Shown here in pieces: positions 36,628-47,482 of a stretch of DNA of 64,000 bases. A model generated the notes under the pieces. That model saw nothing but the letters and a program-made list of their open reading frames with translations. It had not been told where the DNA came from and did not search any database. Location: NCBI RefSeq assembly GCF_003992665.1, contig NZ_RZMX01000014.1, positions 248,001 to 312,000 on the forward strand, read 5' to 3'. This DNA comes from Pelagibacterium montanilacus. Lineage in GTDB: Bacteria > Pseudomonadota > Alphaproteobacteria > Rhizobiales > Devosiaceae. A program made the translations under genes and the position numbers. Positions within the stretch are counted from its first letter, which is position 1. The number at the start of each line of letters is the position of its first letter.

Positions 36628-38951
36628 TACTTGATTGCCATCGCGGCTACGCGCGATGCCTCCCTTTGATCGGATTGTTCGTTTCCGTCCGCCGACCGCT
36701 CTGCCCGGGACTCCGGATTCTGTATGGCGCTGGCCTGCAACGGAAGTGTGAACGCAAAGCATGCCCCGACCCTGCCATTGGCATCGGGTTCGGAGTCGCG
36801 AAGGTCAATTTTGCCACCGTGCTGCTCGACGATCTTTGCGACAATTGCAAGGCCGAGGCCGGTGCCCTTCTCGCGGGTCGTCATGTAGGGCTCGAGAAGC
36901 TGGTGCCGGTTTTCCGCGGGCCAGCCCTTGCCGTTATCGCTTACTGCCACGACCACTTCGTCACCATGCAGTTCGGTGGAGACAATGACCCGAGGGCTCT
37001 CCATCGTATCGAGTCCTTCTGATTCAATGGCTTCCACGGAATTCTTGATCAGGTTTGTCAGTGCCTGTGAAATCAGGCGCGTGTCGAAATGGGCCCATAT
37101 GACGTCGTCAGGCAAGCGGGCTTCGATCTCGATCGCGGGCTGGCGAACGCTTTCGAGGAACACCGCCTGGCGGATCGTGTCGGTCAGGTCGGCGCGGACC
37201 ATGGCCGCGGACGGCATGCGGGCGAACGAGGAGAACTCGTCGACCATTCGGCCGATGTCTCCGACTTGTCTGACGATCGTCGAGATGCACTTGTCGAACA
37301 CTTCGGCGTCGTCGGTCAGCTTGCTGCCGTAGCGGCGGCGGAGGCGTTCAGCGGAGAGCTGGATGGGTGTCAGCGGGTTCTTGATCTCATGGGCGATCCG
37401 GCGCGCCACGTCTGCCCATGCGCTGTTGCGCTGGGCGGCCACCAGTTCGGTGATATCGTCGAGGGTGATCACGAACCCCTTGGATTCGGTCATTGTGCCT
37501 TCGCGGGTCAGCCGGACCTGATAGGTCCTGCGATCGAAGCCCGATGAAAGCTGGATCTGATCCTGTATGCGGCCCCGGCGCACCGATTGCGCGCGCTCCA
37601 TGATGCCGGCGAGTTCGGGAGCGGTGCCGATCAGTTCCTGGTTCATCAACTCGATCTCGTCCCGGCCCAGCGCCTCGCACGCACGGGAGTTCACAAGCGT
37701 GATCCGCCCGAAGGCGTCAAGCCCTATGATCCCGGCGGAGACCCCTTCCACGACGGCCTCGGTGAACTGGCGCCTCTGTTCGTTGGTTCGGCTGGCGGCG
37801 ATGAGCGCGTCGCGCTGGGAGCGCAATTGCTGGGTCATCTTGTTGAACCGCACCGCGAGGTCGTGCAGGTCCCCGCCCCTCTCGGGCACCGGCAACCGCA
37901 CATCGAGATCGCCGTCCGATACCCTGTTGGACGCGATCATCAGGTTGCGGATCGGGTCCACGAGACCGTTGGCCAGCGCGATACCGATCCAGAGGGCAGC
38001 GAGCAGGAAGACGAAGGCCACGCCCACATACATCAGCGTGAAGGTGATCTGGAACACCAGCCGGTTGGAATCGTAAAGCCGGTACTCGGTGATGTTCTCG
38101 TCGGTCAGTCGCACATACTCGAGCACTTCGGGATCGACCGGCCGCGCGACGAAAAGGAACAGGTCTTCGTATCCGCGCAGCCCGACGACGGCGCCGACGA
38201 GGTTTCCCGCGCCTGGAGCGATCAGCGTCGGCACACCGACCTCGGTGGCGGCGATGACGTCATCGGGGACGCTCGGGGCCGCGCCCTGCACATTGATCTG
38301 GGCCCGCATGACCATGTTGCCTTCGCCATCGACGAGGCTGGTGAACGGGAGCGATCGTGTCGTGGCGAGCGCGGTCAGGATCCGCTGGAAACGGACCTGA
38401 TCGAGTTCGTAGGAATCGCGCGAAGCCTCGAGCTCTTCAGCAACCCAGACGATGTCCCCGCGAAGCACATGAGCGTGTTCGAGCATGTAGGATCGGGCGA
38501 CCAGCCGCGAGCTTTCGACCATCGAGCGCGTGCGCTCGGAGAACCACTGGTCCAGCCCCTGGTTGAGCGCGATGGTGGCAACGACGGCGACGATGAAGGC
38601 CGGGCCCGCCGCGATGATCGCGAACATCGCGACGATTCGGACCTGCAGGCGTGCGCCGGCCTGCTTCTTGATCCTCGCCTGAACGAGCATGACGATTTCG
38701 GTGAGCACCAGCGCAATGACCAGCGCGATCAGCACCGCATTGGCGATCCAGATCAGCGTCCAGACTTCCGGCGCCGGCTCAATGTCGGTCGCCCCGCTCA
38801 TCACGAGGAACGAGGACGATGCGACCACGACGGCCAGCAACACGATCACGAAGCCGATCTGCCGGATCAGCCGATTGTTCTGGAACAGTGAACTGCCGGG
38901 CGGCCCGGCACCGGCGGCCGGACCCATCGCACTGGGGACTGCTTTTGTCAT
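36627..38951 (-). CDS. ntrY: Sensor histidine kinase NtrY
   Basis: 774 residues. Membrane helices at about 32-51, 63-90 and 105-128, a periplasmic region to about 300, and a fourth helix at 302-330. A HAMP linker follows (VDPIRNLMIASNRVSDGDLDVRL), then a PAS domain at about 395-505 and the kinase core with phospho-histidine H521 in [16 protein letters not shown]-binding motifs are NLIKNSVEAI and EKGTGLGLAIV. It partners NtrX, encoded directly downstream, in nitrogen, redox or envelope signalling. Confidence 0.95.
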   Translation of the reverse strand: MTKAVPSAMGPAAGAGPPGSSLFQNNRLIRQIGFVIVLLAVVVASSSFLVMSGATDIEPAPEVWTLIWIANAVLIALVIALVLTEIVMLVQARIKKQAGARLQVRIVAMFAIIAAGPAFIVAVVATIALNQGLDQWFSERTRSMVESSRLVARSYMLEHAHVLRGDIVWVAEELEASRDSYELDQVRFQRILTALATTRSLPFTSLVDGEGNMVMRAQINVQGAAPSVPDDVIAATEVGVPTLIAPGAGNLVGAVVGLRGYEDLFLFVARPVDPEVLEYVRLTDENITEYRLYDSNRLVFQITFTLMYVGVAFVFLLAALWIGIALANGLVDPIRNLMIASNRVSDGDLDVRLPVPERGGDLHDLAVRFNKMTQQLRSQRDALIAASRTNEQRRQFTEAVVEGVSAGIIGLDAFGRITLVNSRACEALGRDEIELMNQELIGTAPELAGIMERAQSVRRGRIQDQIQLSSGFDRRTYQVRLTREGTMTESKGFVITLDDITELVAAQRNSAWADVARRIAHEIKNPLTPIQLSAERLRRRYGSKLTDDAEVFDKCISTIVRQVGDIGRMVDEFSSFARMPSAAMVRADLTDTIRQAVFLESVRQPAIEIEARLPDDVIWAHFDTRLISQALTNLIKNSVEAIESEGLDTMESPRVIVSTELHGDEVVVAVSDNGKGWPAENRHQLLEPYMTTREKGTGLGLAIVAKIVEQHGGKIDLRDSEPDANGRVGACFAFTLPLQASAIQNPESRAERSADGNEQSDQREASRVAAMAIK

Positions 38952-39113
38952 TTCACCTGCCTTGCGGCGGCCCCCTTCGAATGCGGCCTCCCCCCGTCTT
39001 GAGGCCGAGTCTGGCTGAACTGTGCCCTTGGTTCAAGATAATTGTTGCCCAAATGTGACAGTGCGCCCCTGCCCCGGGACAAGGCCATCAACTTTCGCCC
39101 TGCCACACGCGCG
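38952..39113. promoter_or_regulatory. Gap between ntrC and ntrY
   Basis: 162 bp on the minus-strand path from ntrC to ntrY. It is the only gap over 60 bp in the dusB-ntrBC-ntrYX-trkA series, so an ntrYX promoter is likely here. I see no clear -35/-10 or sigma-54 site. Confidence 0.35.
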
Positions 39114-40565
39114 TTATCCGAGGTGCCGGGAATGCTTTACGATCTCGATGCCGTGTCCGCGCACCTTCTTTCGGAGGGTATTGCGGTTCAGGCCCAGGAG
39201 CTCGGCTGCCTTGATCTGGTTGCCCCCGCACAGATTGAGCACAGTGGAGAGAAGCGGCACCTCCACCTTGTCGATGACGCGCTGATAGACTCCGGGAGGC
39301 GGCAGGTTGGGCTCGTATTCACGGAACAGCTCGGCCAGTTCGCTCTCGATCACTGTGCTGATATCGACGGCACCGGACTGCGCCGGAAAGGAGCCGCGAT
39401 CCGCAAGGTTGAGCTCGTTCTGCACGATCTCGATGGAGATTGTCTCGTCCGCATAAAGGGCCGACAGTCGCCTCACCAGATTCTCGAGCTCGCGCACATT
39501 GCCGGGCCAGTGATATTGCTGCATCACCCGCATGGCCTCGGGCGAGATGACCTTTGGCGGTTCGCCGTCGCGCTGGGCCGTCTTGAGGAAGCTTGCCGCC
39601 AGATCCGGCACGTCGTCGATGCGCTCGCGGAGCGGCGGCAGACGGATCGGGACCACGTTGAGGCGGTAGTAAAGGTCTTCCCGAAACAGGCCCTGTCTAA
39701 TCAGTTGGCTGAGGTCGCGGTGCGTCGCCGCGACGATGCGGACGTCGGTGCGGATCGCGGTACGACCTCCGACCATGGTGTACTCGCCCTCCTGAAGGAC
39801 GCGGAGCAGCCGCGTTTGGGCGTCCATGGGCATGTCGCCGATTTCGTCGAGAAACAGCGTTCCGCCCTCGGCCTGCTCGAACCGGCCCGATGACCGGGTC
39901 GTGGCGCCGGTGAAAGCGCCCTTCTCGTGTCCGAACAGCTCCGCCTCGATCAGATCGCGTGGAATTGCGGCCATGTTGATCGCCACGAACGGCCCGTTCT
40001 TGCGCTTGCCGAAATTGTGCAGCGCCTTGGCGACCAGTTCCTTGCCGGTTCCGCTCTCACCGGTGATCATGACCGAAAGGTCGGTCTGCATAAGGCGGGC
40101 CAGCGCGCGGTAGATGTCCTGCATGGCCGCGGAGCGCCCGACCAGCGGCATGTTGTCGTTTGGATCTTCCCCACGCCCCTCCGGACGTGGTGGCCGGCGC
40201 GCATCGGCCAGCGCTCGACCCACCACGGCCAGCACCTCGGTGATGTCGAAAGGCTTGGGCAGATATTCATACGCGCCGAGCTCCGACGCCCTGATCGCGG
40301 TCATGAACGTGTTCTGCGCGCTCATGACGACGATCGGGAGTTCGGGGCGCATCTTCTTGATCTTCGGCATCACATCGAACGCGTTGCCGTCCGGCATGGA
40401 CACGTCGGTGATCAACAGATCGCCCTCCCCGCGGGAAATCCAGTTCCACATGGTCGATATGTTGCCGGTGGGCCGGACCTCGTATCCGGCGCGGGAAAGC
40501 GCCTGATTGAGGACCATCCGGATTGCGGCGTCATCGTCGGCGAGCAGAATGGTTTGCGTGGACAT
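39114..40565 (-). CDS. ntrC: Nitrogen response regulator NtrC
   Basis: 483 residues; phosphorylated by NtrB, activates sigma-54 promoters under nitrogen limitation. Receiver with D54 ([14 protein letters not shown]). The AAA+ domain is intact: Walker A GESGTGKE at 169-176, GAFTGA at 216-221 and Walker B TLFLDE at 236-241. The Fis-type DNA-binding end is [29 protein letters not shown]. It begins 2 bp after the ntrB stop. Confidence 0.97.
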   Translation of the reverse strand: MSTQTILLADDDAAIRMVLNQALSRAGYEVRPTGNISTMWNWISRGEGDLLITDVSMPDGNAFDVMPKIKKMRPELPIVVMSAQNTFMTAIRASELGAYEYLPKPFDITEVLAVVGRALADARRPPRPEGRGEDPNDNMPLVGRSAAMQDIYRALARLMQTDLSVMITGESGTGKELVAKALHNFGKRKNGPFVAINMAAIPRDLIEAELFGHEKGAFTGATTRSSGRFEQAEGGTLFLDEIGDMPMDAQTRLLRVLQEGEYTMVGGRTAIRTDVRIVAATHRDLSQLIRQGLFREDLYYRLNVVPIRLPPLRERIDDVPDLAASFLKTAQRDGEPPKVISPEAMRVMQQYHWPGNVRELENLVRRLSALYADETISIEIVQNELNLADRGSFPAQSGAVDISTVIESELAELFREYEPNLPPPGVYQRVIDKVEVPLLSTVLNLCGGNQIKAAELLGLNRNTLRKKVRGHGIEIVKHSRHLG

Positions 40566-40567
40566 GT

Positions 40568-41689
40568 TTACTCTTGGGGATCGGTGGCGTGGGTGTGCTC
40601 GGCCCGGGCGACGGGCAAGAGGATTCTGAAGCGGGTCCGGCCCGGTCTGGATTCGCAGTCGATCACTCCCCCATGATCGCCCACGATCTTGGCCACGAGC
40701 GCGAGCCCGAGCCCCGAGCCGGACAGTTTGGTCGTCACGAACGGATCGAACAGGAACGGCAGGATGTCCGATGGCACGCCCGGTCCGTTGTCCTCGATAA
40801 CGATTTCCAGCGGCAAGGAGATGCGCTGGCTGACGCCCGAGACGCTGATCCTGATGCCGGGCCGGAACGCCGTCATGATCTTGATCTCGGGTTTCGATAT
40901 TCGTTCAAGGGCTTCTGAGGCGTTCTTGATGAGATTCAGGAACACCTGGATGAGTTGGTCCCTATCTCCGAGCACCGGCGGGAGGCTGGGGTCGTAGTCC
41001 TCCGAAAAGGTCACCCCACGCGCCACGCCGTTGGCGGCGAGCAGTTTCACCCGCTCGAGGATCACATGGATATTGATCGGCTTGCGGTCCACTGGCCTGT
41101 CGTCGCCGAACACTTCCATGGAATCCACGAGCTCGACGATCCGGTCGGTCTCGTCGCGGATCAAGCGGGCCAGCACCCGGTCGTCGCCGATTGCCGCCTG
41201 CTCGAGAAGCTGGGCGGCGCCGCGAATGCCCGAGAGCGGATTCTTGATTTCATGGGCGAGCATGGCCGCAAGGCCCGTCACCGAGCGCGCCGCACCCCGG
41301 GAGACGAGCTGGCGGTCGATCTTGTCGGCCATGGTGCGCTCCTGGAAGATGAGCGCGACATATCCCTCAAGTTCGGGAATGGGGCTGGCATACACGTCGG
41401 CGATGCGGTCCTCATGGGTCCGCGAGGTGCCGATATGCACGCGATATTCGATCATCGGCGCGTGTCGCGTTGCGACGGATTCGATCAGCGCCAGGATCGG
41501 GGAGCCGAATGCGATGAAGTCCGAGAGCTTCTGGCGGGCAAGAATGCTGGCCGACGCCTGGAAAAAGGATTCGGCGGCATAATTGGTGAAGATGATCGAC
41601 ATGTCTTCCCCGCAGACGATCACCGGCTGGGGCAGCGACTGCAGGATGGCGGTGTGCAGGGTGATGGACGTATCCAGGGCGGCGCTCAT
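40568..41689 (-). CDS. ntrB: Nitrogen sensor kinase NtrB
   Basis: 373 residues, soluble. PAS domain over the first 120 or so residues, then the kinase core with phospho-histidine H146 in [28 protein letters not shown]-binding motifs [19 protein letters not shown] and [13 protein letters not shown]. Controls NtrC according to PII state. Start overlaps the dusB stop by 4 bp, the classic dusB-ntrB-ntrC operon. Confidence 0.96.
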   Translation of the reverse strand: MSAALDTSITLHTAILQSLPQPVIVCGEDMSIIFTNYAAESFFQASASILARQKLSDFIAFGSPILALIESVATRHAPMIEYRVHIGTSRTHEDRIADVYASPIPELEGYVALIFQERTMADKIDRQLVSRGAARSVTGLAAMLAHEIKNPLSGIRGAAQLLEQAAIGDDRVLARLIRDETDRIVELVDSMEVFGDDRPVDRKPINIHVILERVKLLAANGVARGVTFSEDYDPSLPPVLGDRDQLIQVFLNLIKNASEALERISKPEIKIMTAFRPGIRISVSGVSQRISLPLEIVIEDNGPGVPSDILPFLFDPFVTTKLSGSGLGLALVAKIVGDHGGVIDCESRPGRTRFRILLPVARAEHTHATDPQE

Positions 41690-42684
41690 GCAGCAGATCT
41701 CCAGGATTCCGACAGAACTTGAGGCAGCATGGCGAGCACGTCTGCCGGCGCGTCGGCCGTCATGATGGAGCGCCGCAGCGTCGAGGCGGGCACGTCGAGT
41801 GCATCGAGATACCAGCCGATATGCTTGCGCGCGACGCGCACGCCCAGTTCCGTTCCGTATTCGATGAGCATGGCTTGGTAGTGCTCGGCCACGAGCGCTT
41901 GCAGGTCGTCGCCGCCCGGGGCGGGCAGTGGCGCCCTGCCCTCTAGCACGGCGCCGATCTGGCCGACGGCCCAGGGGCGGCCCTGCGCGCCGCGCCCGAT
42001 CATCACAGCGTCCGCTCCGGACTGGTCGAGAGCCTCTCGCGCGGTCTCGGCCGAGACGATGTCGCCATTGACCACGACGGGAATGGAAACCGCATCGACG
42101 ACCGGCCGCACCCGCTCCCAGCGCGCCTCGCCCTTGTAAAATTGCTGGCGCGTCCGTGCGTGCACGGTCACCATCTGTGCCCCGGCGTCCTGAGCGCTGC
42201 GTGCTATCGCAGGCGCGTTGAGGCTTTCGTCATCCCAGCCGAGCCGCATCTTGACCGTCACGGGCAGATCGGTGGCCGCCACCGTCGCTTCGATCAGCGC
42301 AAGGGCCTGGTCGGGCACCCGCATCAGCGCCGAGCCGGCATACCCATTGGTCACGCGCTTGGACGGGCAGCCCATGTTGAGGTCGATGACCTGCGCCCCG
42401 GCATCGCGCGCAATGCGCGCGCCGATGGCCAGCCACTCGGCCTCACAGCCGGCGAGCTGGACGATATGGGGCAGGCCCGTGGAGCGATGGGTCTTGCGCA
42501 GCATGTCGGCATGGCCGGTGACCAGGGCTGCGCTCGCGATCATTTCGGATACGACGAGCCCGGCGCCGAAGCGGGCTGCGAGGTCCCGCATCGGACGATC
42601 GGTGATGCCCGCCATCGGCGCAAGAAATGCGCGATTGGACACGCGGACATTGCCTATGCTTATTGCGCAGGCAGTCTCGGACAA
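41686..42684 (-). CDS. dusB: tRNA-dihydrouridine synthase (DusB/NifR3)
   Basis: 332 residues. FMN TIM-barrel enzyme reducing uridines in t[26 protein letters not shown] opens the protein, and the catalytic cysteine lies in [44 protein letters not shown] and [15 protein letters not shown] follow in the expected order. First gene of the dusB-ntrBC operon, as in other alphaproteobacteria and historically called nifR3. Confidence 0.96.
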   Translation of the reverse strand: MSETACAISIGNVRVSNRAFLAPMAGITDRPMRDLAARFGAGLVVSEMIASAALVTGHADMLRKTHRSTGLPHIVQLAGCEAEWLAIGARIARDAGAQVIDLNMGCPSKRVTNGYAGSALMRVPDQALALIEATVAATDLPVTVKMRLGWDDESLNAPAIARSAQDAGAQMVTVHARTRQQFYKGEARWERVRPVVDAVSIPVVVNGDIVSAETAREALDQSGADAVMIGRGAQGRPWAVGQIGAVLEGRAPLPAPGGDDLQALVAEHYQAMLIEYGTELGVRVARKHIGWYLDALDVPASTLRRSIMTADAPADVLAMLPQVLSESWRSAA

Positions 42685-42851
42685 TCACTTGCCTCAAATC
42701 TGTTCAGAGGACCTACGATGGCGCTACATTAATCAAAACTGCAGCAAGTTCAATGCCTGAAAAGGGATCGGCTTGCGAAAGTCAGTATTGCTGACCTTGT
42801 CTCGATGCGCAATCGGCATTAGAGGTCGCGTTGGTTGATCCATGGTGCCAG
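42685..42851. promoter_or_regulatory. Divergent promoter region between dusB and ispDF
   Basis: 167 bp, AT-richer than its surroundings around 42710-42760, and expected to hold the dusB-ntrBC and ispDF promoters. No specific binding site was identified. Confidence 0.4.
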
Positions 42852-44054
42852 ATGTCCATATCCAATCCAGTTTACAAGACGGTAGCGCTTGTTGTCGCAG
42901 GCGGTCGCGGTGCGCGCGCAGGCGATGCTCATGACACGCCCAAGCAGTACCGCGCGCTGGCCGCAAAGCCTTTGCTGGCCCGGACGCTCGAAGCCTTTTT
43001 GAACATGGAAAGGGTGGATGCCGTCCTGCCGGTGATCGGCGGGGATCATCACGAGATGTTCTCGGCCATGGGGCTCTCGCATCCCAAACTGCTGGAGCCG
43101 GTCTCTGGCGGCACGACGCGGCAGTTGTCCTGCCTTGCGGGGCTTGAGGCGCTGGAGCCCTATGCGCCCGACTTCGTTCTGATCCACGACGGCGCGCGCC
43201 CCATCGTGGAGGAAAGCGTTGTGGGGGCCGTCCTCGACGCGCTCGAGACCGCGGACGGCGCAATTCCCGCCACCCTGGTGACGGATACGATCAAGCGCTC
43301 GCTCGACGGCAAGACGATCGGGGGCACCGAGGACCGGACGCAGCTCTTTGCGGCACAGACCCCGCAGGGCTTCCGCTTCTCCCGGATCCTGGGCGCTCAC
43401 CGCAAGGCCGTGACCATGACGGACGGCTTTACCGACGATGCGGCGGTGGCCGAATGGGCCAACCTCAAGATCGTGCTGGCGCAGGGCTCGACCCGGAACA
43501 TCAAGGTCACGCTCGCTGAAGACTTCCCGCGCGCAGAGCGCATTCTGGCCGGAGACCGGACCATGGAAACCCGTATCGGGACCGGATATGACGTCCATGC
43601 CTTCGCGGAGGGCAAAGAGGTCATTCTCGGCAATGTCGCCATTCCCCATGACGCAGCGCTCAAGGGGCATTCGGACGCCGATGTGGTGCTCCATGCCCTC
43701 TCGGACGCGCTCTATGGCGCCCTGGCCGAGGGCGATATCGGCCATCATTTCCCGCCATCGGACCCCCAGTGGAAAGGCGCGGATTCGCGCCTCTTTCTCG
43801 CCCACGCCGCCGAGCGGGTGCGGGCGCGCGGCGGGCGCATCGTCAATCTCGACTGCACGGTGATCTGCGAAGCGCCCAGGATCAACCCGCACGTCATGGC
43901 CATGCGCGAGCGGATCGCCGAGATCGCGGGGATTGCTGTGTCGCGCGTGGCGGTCAAGGCCACAACCAGCGAGCAATTGGGCTTTACCGGGCGGCGCGAG
44001 GGCATCGCGGCCCAGGCCATGGCAAGCATTGAACTTCCCGGAGACGACACATGA
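42852..44054 (+). CDS. ispDF: Bifunctional isoprenoid enzyme IspD-IspF
   Basis: 400 residues from the ATG at 42852; a TTG at 42831 would add seven. Residues 1-237 are the IspD cytidylyltransferase of the MEP pathway ([31 protein letters not shown]). Residues 238-400 are IspF, 2C-methyl-D-erythritol 2,4-cyclodiphosphate synthase ([40 protein letters not shown]). The fusion is characteristic of alphaproteobacteria. The downstream pncC gene overlaps by 4 bp. Confidence 0.97.
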   Translation: MSISNPVYKTVALVVAGGRGARAGDAHDTPKQYRALAAKPLLARTLEAFLNMERVDAVLPVIGGDHHEMFSAMGLSHPKLLEPVSGGTTRQLSCLAGLEALEPYAPDFVLIHDGARPIVEESVVGAVLDALETADGAIPATLVTDTIKRSLDGKTIGGTEDRTQLFAAQTPQGFRFSRILGAHRKAVTMTDGFTDDAAVAEWANLKIVLAQGSTRNIKVTLAEDFPRAERILAGDRTMETRIGTGYDVHAFAEGKEVILGNVAIPHDAALKGHSDADVVLHALSDALYGALAEGDIGHHFPPSDPQWKGADSRLFLAHAAERVRARGGRIVNLDCTVICEAPRINPHVMAMRERIAEIAGIAVSRVAVKATTSEQLGFTGRREGIAAQAMASIELPGDDT

Positions 44055-44545
44055 ACGCGCCAAGAGATATCGCTGAAATCGCCCGTAATCTCGTGCTTCT
44101 GGCCACCGAGCGGGGCGTTACCCTGGCCAGCGCGGAGAGCTGCACGGGTGGGTTGATCTCGGGTGCGATAACGGCGGTGCCGGGCTCATCGGTGCCGTTT
44201 TTTGGCGCCTATGTCACCTATGACAACCGCGCCAAGATCGCGATGATTGGCGTAGAAGAGAGCCTGATCGAGGTGCATGGCGCCGTGAGTGCGCCTGTCG
44301 CCCGCATGATGGCCGAGGGCGCGCGGGCGACCGCGCAGGTGGATTACGCCGTGGCAGTCACGGGCATCGCCGGGCCGAGTGGCGGGTCCGAGGACAAGCC
44401 CATCGGCCTCGTTCATTTCGCCGTCGCGGGACCAGTGGGTACCGAGCATGCCGAGCAGCGCTTCGGGGATATCGGGCGGGACGCGGTGCGCGAGGAGACG
44501 GTGCGGTTTGCGCTCGAGATGCTGATCGGCGCGATTCAGCCGTAG
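44051..44545 (+). CDS. pncC: Nicotinamide-nucleotide amidase (CinA C-terminal domain only)
   Basis: 164 residues, corresponding to the C-terminal domain of CinA. Deamidates NMN to NaMN. Motifs: [18 protein letters not shown] with the catalytic serine and cysteine region, [17 protein letters not shown], and [18 protein letters not shown]. Start overlaps ispDF (ATGA); the end overlaps the opposing coq10-like gene by 10 bp. Confidence 0.94.
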   Translation: MNAPRDIAEIARNLVLLATERGVTLASAESCTGGLISGAITAVPGSSVPFFGAYVTYDNRAKIAMIGVEESLIEVHGAVSAPVARMMAEGARATAQVDYAVAVTGIAGPSGGSEDKPIGLVHFAVAGPVGTEHAEQRFGDIGRDAVREETVRFALEMLIGAIQP

Positions 44546-44976
44546 CGGCGGGCCGCTTCGGCGACGAAGGCGTCCACGATCTCATCCTGCTTGGCCGCGA
44601 ACGCCGGCTCTGCGACAGAGCGGATCAGCGGATTGGCGATCCTGAAATCGATATCGAACCGGATGTGGCTCCCCTGCCCTTCGGGCTCGAAGCGCCACAG
44701 GCTGTCGAGATGGCTGAACGGGCCGTCGGTGGCCCGTGCCGCGAGCGTCATCGCCTCCGGGGCGACCGCGATCGCGCTGGTATAGGCCTGGGAGATCGGA
44801 CCGAACCGGATGTGCATGCGCGCGTCAAAGCGCGTGTCGGGCGCCGATGGGGAGCGGGTCACGTCCATGCGATGACAATGGGGAATGAAACGCGGATAGC
44901 TCTCCACATCGGCCACCAGATCGAGCATCTGCTGGGGCGAATGGGGAACGTGGCGCTCGAAACTGCGCTTCATCAT
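44536..44976 (-). CDS. COQ10/RatA-type START-domain protein
   Basis: 146 residues, SRPBCC/START fold. [22 protein letters not shown] is the family opening, and [29 protein letters not shown] forms the middle of the fold. Homologues are the ubiquinone-binding protein COQ10 and the ribosome-associated RatA; in alphaproteobacteria this gene regularly follows lipA, as here (4-bp ATGA overlap). Quinone binding is the likelier role. Confidence 0.88.
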   Translation of the reverse strand: MMKRSFERHVPHSPQQMLDLVADVESYPRFIPHCHRMDVTRSPSAPDTRFDARMHIRFGPISQAYTSAIAVAPEAMTLAARATDGPFSHLDSLWRFEPEGQGSHIRFDIDFRIANPLIRSVAEPAFAAKQDEIVDAFVAEAARRYG

Positions 44977-45929
44977 GAACCGAGCTTGGCCTGCCTTGCT
45001 GCCCGCAGATTGGCGAAGTCCTCGCCGGCGTGGTGGGAAGACCGCGTCAGCGGGCTGGACGACACCAGAAGGAAGCCCTTTGTCCGTGCGATGGTCGCGT
45101 AGGACTTGAACTCTTCGGGGGTGACGAACCGATCTACCTTGTGGTGCCTGCGCGTGGGCTGGAGATACTGACCGATGGTCAGGAAATCCACATCCGCGAC
45201 CCGCAGATCGTCCATGAGCTGGAGCACTTCGTTGCGGGTTTCACCCAGCCCGACCATGATCCCGGACTTGGTGAACATCTGGGGATCGAGTTCCTTGACC
45301 CGCTCGAGCAGCCGGATCGAGTGATAGTACCGCGCGCCGGGCCGCACCGTGAGGTAGTTCGACGGGACGGTCTCGAGGTTGTGGTTGAAGACGTCGGGCC
45401 TGGCCGCCACGACGATCTCGAGCGCCCCTTCCTTGCGCAGGAAGTCGGGGGTGAGAATCTCGATGGTGGTGCCGGGGGTGCGGGCCCTGATCGCGCGGAT
45501 CACGTCGGCGAAGTGCTGGGCACCGCCATCGGGCAGGTCGTCCCGGTCCACCGAGGTGATCACCACGTGGTTGAGCTCCAGCTTTTCGACAGCCTTGGCG
45601 ACATTCTCGGGCTCATCGGGATCGAGCGCGGTCGGCATCCCGGTGCGCACGTTGCAAAAGGCGCAGGCGCGGGTGCAGATTTCGCCCATGATCATCATGG
45701 TGGCGTGCTTTTTGGACCAGCACTCCCCGATATTGGGACAGCCCGCTTCCTCGCAGACCGTCACGAGATTGTGCTTGCGCACGATCTCCTTTGTCTCGCG
45801 ATAGACGGCCGAGCCGGGGGCCTTGACCCTGATCCAGTCTGGCTTGCGCAGCATTTCCGTTTCGGGCCTATTGGCCTTTTCGGGATGGCGCGGTTGCGCC
45901 CTGCCGGCGGTGTCGAGCAATGTGACCAT
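44973..45929 (-). CDS. lipA: Lipoyl synthase
   Basis: 318 residues. Radical SAM enzyme inserting two sulfurs into protein-bound octanoate. The auxiliary cluster motif is [12 protein letters not shown] and the SAM cluster motif is CTRACAFC. The C-terminal serine ligand is in [10 protein letters not shown]. It supplies lipoate to the E2 and PdhB lipoyl domains encoded at 49.6-52.5 kb. The coq10-like gene overlaps its end. Confidence 0.97.
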   Translation of the reverse strand: MVTLLDTAGRAQPRHPEKANRPETEMLRKPDWIRVKAPGSAVYRETKEIVRKHNLVTVCEEAGCPNIGECWSKKHATMMIMGEICTRACAFCNVRTGMPTALDPDEPENVAKAVEKLELNHVVITSVDRDDLPDGGAQHFADVIRAIRARTPGTTIEILTPDFLRKEGALEIVVAARPDVFNHNLETVPSNYLTVRPGARYYHSIRLLERVKELDPQMFTKSGIMVGLGETRNEVLQLMDDLRVADVDFLTIGQYLQPTRRHHKVDRFVTPEEFKSYATIARTKGFLLVSSSPLTRSSHHAGEDFANLRAARQAKLGS

Positions 45930-45981
45930 GGGATATGTCCTGGAACGGCGATCGGTATGACCCTGATCGCCGGACTCCTTG

Positions 45982-46233
45982 TCAGGTGATGAGACGGGCG
46001 ATGACGATGACGATCACCGCACCGACCGTGGACGTGATGATCTGGGTGACGATCGGACTGCCCAGCTTGAGATTGATGTTGAGGGCAGAGAACAGATAGC
46101 CGCCCACGAACGAGCCGAGAATACCGGCCAGCAGATAGCCGATCAGCCCGCCCGCGCCGCCGGCGATCAGGCTGCCCAGAAAGCCTGCCACCAGACCCAC
46201 GAGCAGGAAAACGATAATTGTCTTGCCGTCCAT
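45982..46233 (-). CDS. GlsB/YeaQ/YmgE-family small membrane protein
   Basis: 83 residues with three hydrophobic segments: [38 protein letters not shown], and [21 protein letters not shown]. The glycine-rich helices are typical of the transglycosylase-associated family, often stress-induced and of unknown molecular function. It lies 52 bp before lipA in the same direction and is preceded by the palindromic repeat at 46.3 kb. Confidence 0.88.
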   Translation of the reverse strand: MDGKTIIVFLLVGLVAGFLGSLIAGGAGGLIGYLLAGILGSFVGGYLFSALNINLKLGSPIVTQIITSTVGAVIVIVIARLIT

Positions 46234-46258
46234 GTCATGCCCTTTTTCAGTTGCCCTG

Positions 46259-46363
46259 GAGCGTTTCCAGAAAAAGTGGAATTACTTTTCCGGTTCGGAA
46301 ACGCGACAAATCAAAAATTCAGAGCCCCTGTTCTGATTCAATCAGAACAAAATATGCTCTAGA
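46259..46363. repeat. Two-hairpin intergenic repeat of Hyphomicrobiales type
   Basis: GCGTTTCC (46261-46268) pairs with GGAAACGC (46297-46304), with an inner AAAAAGT/ACTTTT pairing. A second perfect hairpin, GTTCTGATT (46330-46338) and AATCAGAAC (46340-46348), is enclosed by AGAGC (46321-46325) and GCTCT (46356-46360). The sequence is AT-richer than its neighbours. It resembles a dispersed palindromic repeat I recall from rhizobial genomes. It separates the Gfo/Idh gene end from the glsB-like gene start. Confidence 0.65.
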
Positions 46364-46386
46364 TATCGAGCCCCGAACCCTCCGCG

Positions 46387-47451
46387 TCAAGGCGTGCCGG
46401 CCGCCCGCGCCGCGGCGACGAGATCTGCGATCTCGATCCACTCGCCGCCGCGCGATGCGGACAGCACCGTGGCTTCGACGAGCGCCAGGCTCATGAGGTT
46501 GTCTGCGCCCGAGCTGAAATAATCGGGCCCCTGCCCTTCCGCGATCGCTCGGGCGACGGCGTCGAGCGTGCCCATCCGGTCGGACAGGTCCAGCTCGGGA
46601 AGCGGCACAGATTGCTTTTCCTTGCCGAGAAGGGTCACCTCGAGCCGGTCCGGGTGGTCGCCGTCAGGCCTCTGGTCGCGGGACGACCACCAGATCTCGC
46701 CGTCCGAACAGTCCATGGACCACTCCCCCGACCACGGGGTGTCGGGCGCGCCGCTCATCCAGGAGCCGCGGTAGCTGACCACCGTGCCCTTGTCGAACTC
46801 GATCGTGGCCACTCCGACCGGATGATGGACGAACTTGCTGTCGGTGGTGTTCCAGGTGCGACACGAAACCCGCCGGGGGTTGTCCCCCAGCACCATGCGC
46901 AGAAGGTCGAAATGGTGGATGGCCATGTCCGCCAGCAGCGGGTCGGGCATTTCCCAGTAGCGATAGCCGATCGAGGGCGCGTGCTTGCGGAAGTCGAGCG
47001 AGACCATGTTGACCTCGCCTAGAGCGCTTTCGGCGACCATTTTCGCGACCGCGCGCGGCGCCGGCTGGAAGCGGTAATTCTGGCTGACCATCAGAATGCG
47101 ATCCCGCTCATTGGCCTTGGCGACCATCTGCGCGGCTTCCGCAAGGCTCGAGGCGAAGGGCTTTTCCACGATGACGTGGTAGCCCCGCTTGAGCGCGTCC
47201 ATGACAACGGGGTAATGCGCCTCGGTCCTCAGCGTCGCGATCACCAGTTCCGCATCGACGGCCTTGGCCGCCTCCTCGAGACTTGTAAAGCAGGCCGATT
47301 CCGGCACGCCCAGTTCACTGCGCAAGCGCGAAAGCGCCTCGGGGTTGGAATCCACATAGGCCACCGTCTCGACGCGATCCACATGCGGAATCACCTCCAG
47401 CGACCACGAGAGTCCCCAATGGCCGAGCCCGACCTGTATTGCCTTGACCAT
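46387..47451 (-). CDS. Gfo/Idh/MocA-family oxidoreductase
   Basis: 354 residues. N-terminal Rossmann domain (VGLGHWGLSWSLEVIPHVD, then DSNPEALSRLRSELGVP) and the EKPFASSLAEAA motif with the family lysine. The C-terminal domain contains RYWEMPDPLLADMAIHHFDLLRMVLGDNP, where D and HHFD fit the catalytic end of the family. Such NAD(P)-dependent enzymes oxidise sugars, inositols or similar polyols; the substrate is not predictable. It lies between lpd and the lipA block, where I would not expect it from related genomes, and borders a repeat. Confidence 0.88.
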   Translation of the reverse strand: MVKAIQVGLGHWGLSWSLEVIPHVDRVETVAYVDSNPEALSRLRSELGVPESACFTSLEEAAKAVDAELVIATLRTEAHYPVVMDALKRGYHVIVEKPFASSLAEAAQMVAKANERDRILMVSQNYRFQPAPRAVAKMVAESALGEVNMVSLDFRKHAPSIGYRYWEMPDPLLADMAIHHFDLLRMVLGDNPRRVSCRTWNTTDSKFVHHPVGVATIEFDKGTVVSYRGSWMSGAPDTPWSGEWSMDCSDGEIWWSSRDQRPDGDHPDRLEVTLLGKEKQSVPLPELDLSDRMGTLDAVARAIAEGQGPDYFSSGADNLMSLALVEATVLSASRGGEWIEIADLVAAARAAGTP

Positions 47452-47482
47452 GCTGCGTCCCTTGCGTTCGAAAACCGGCGGC

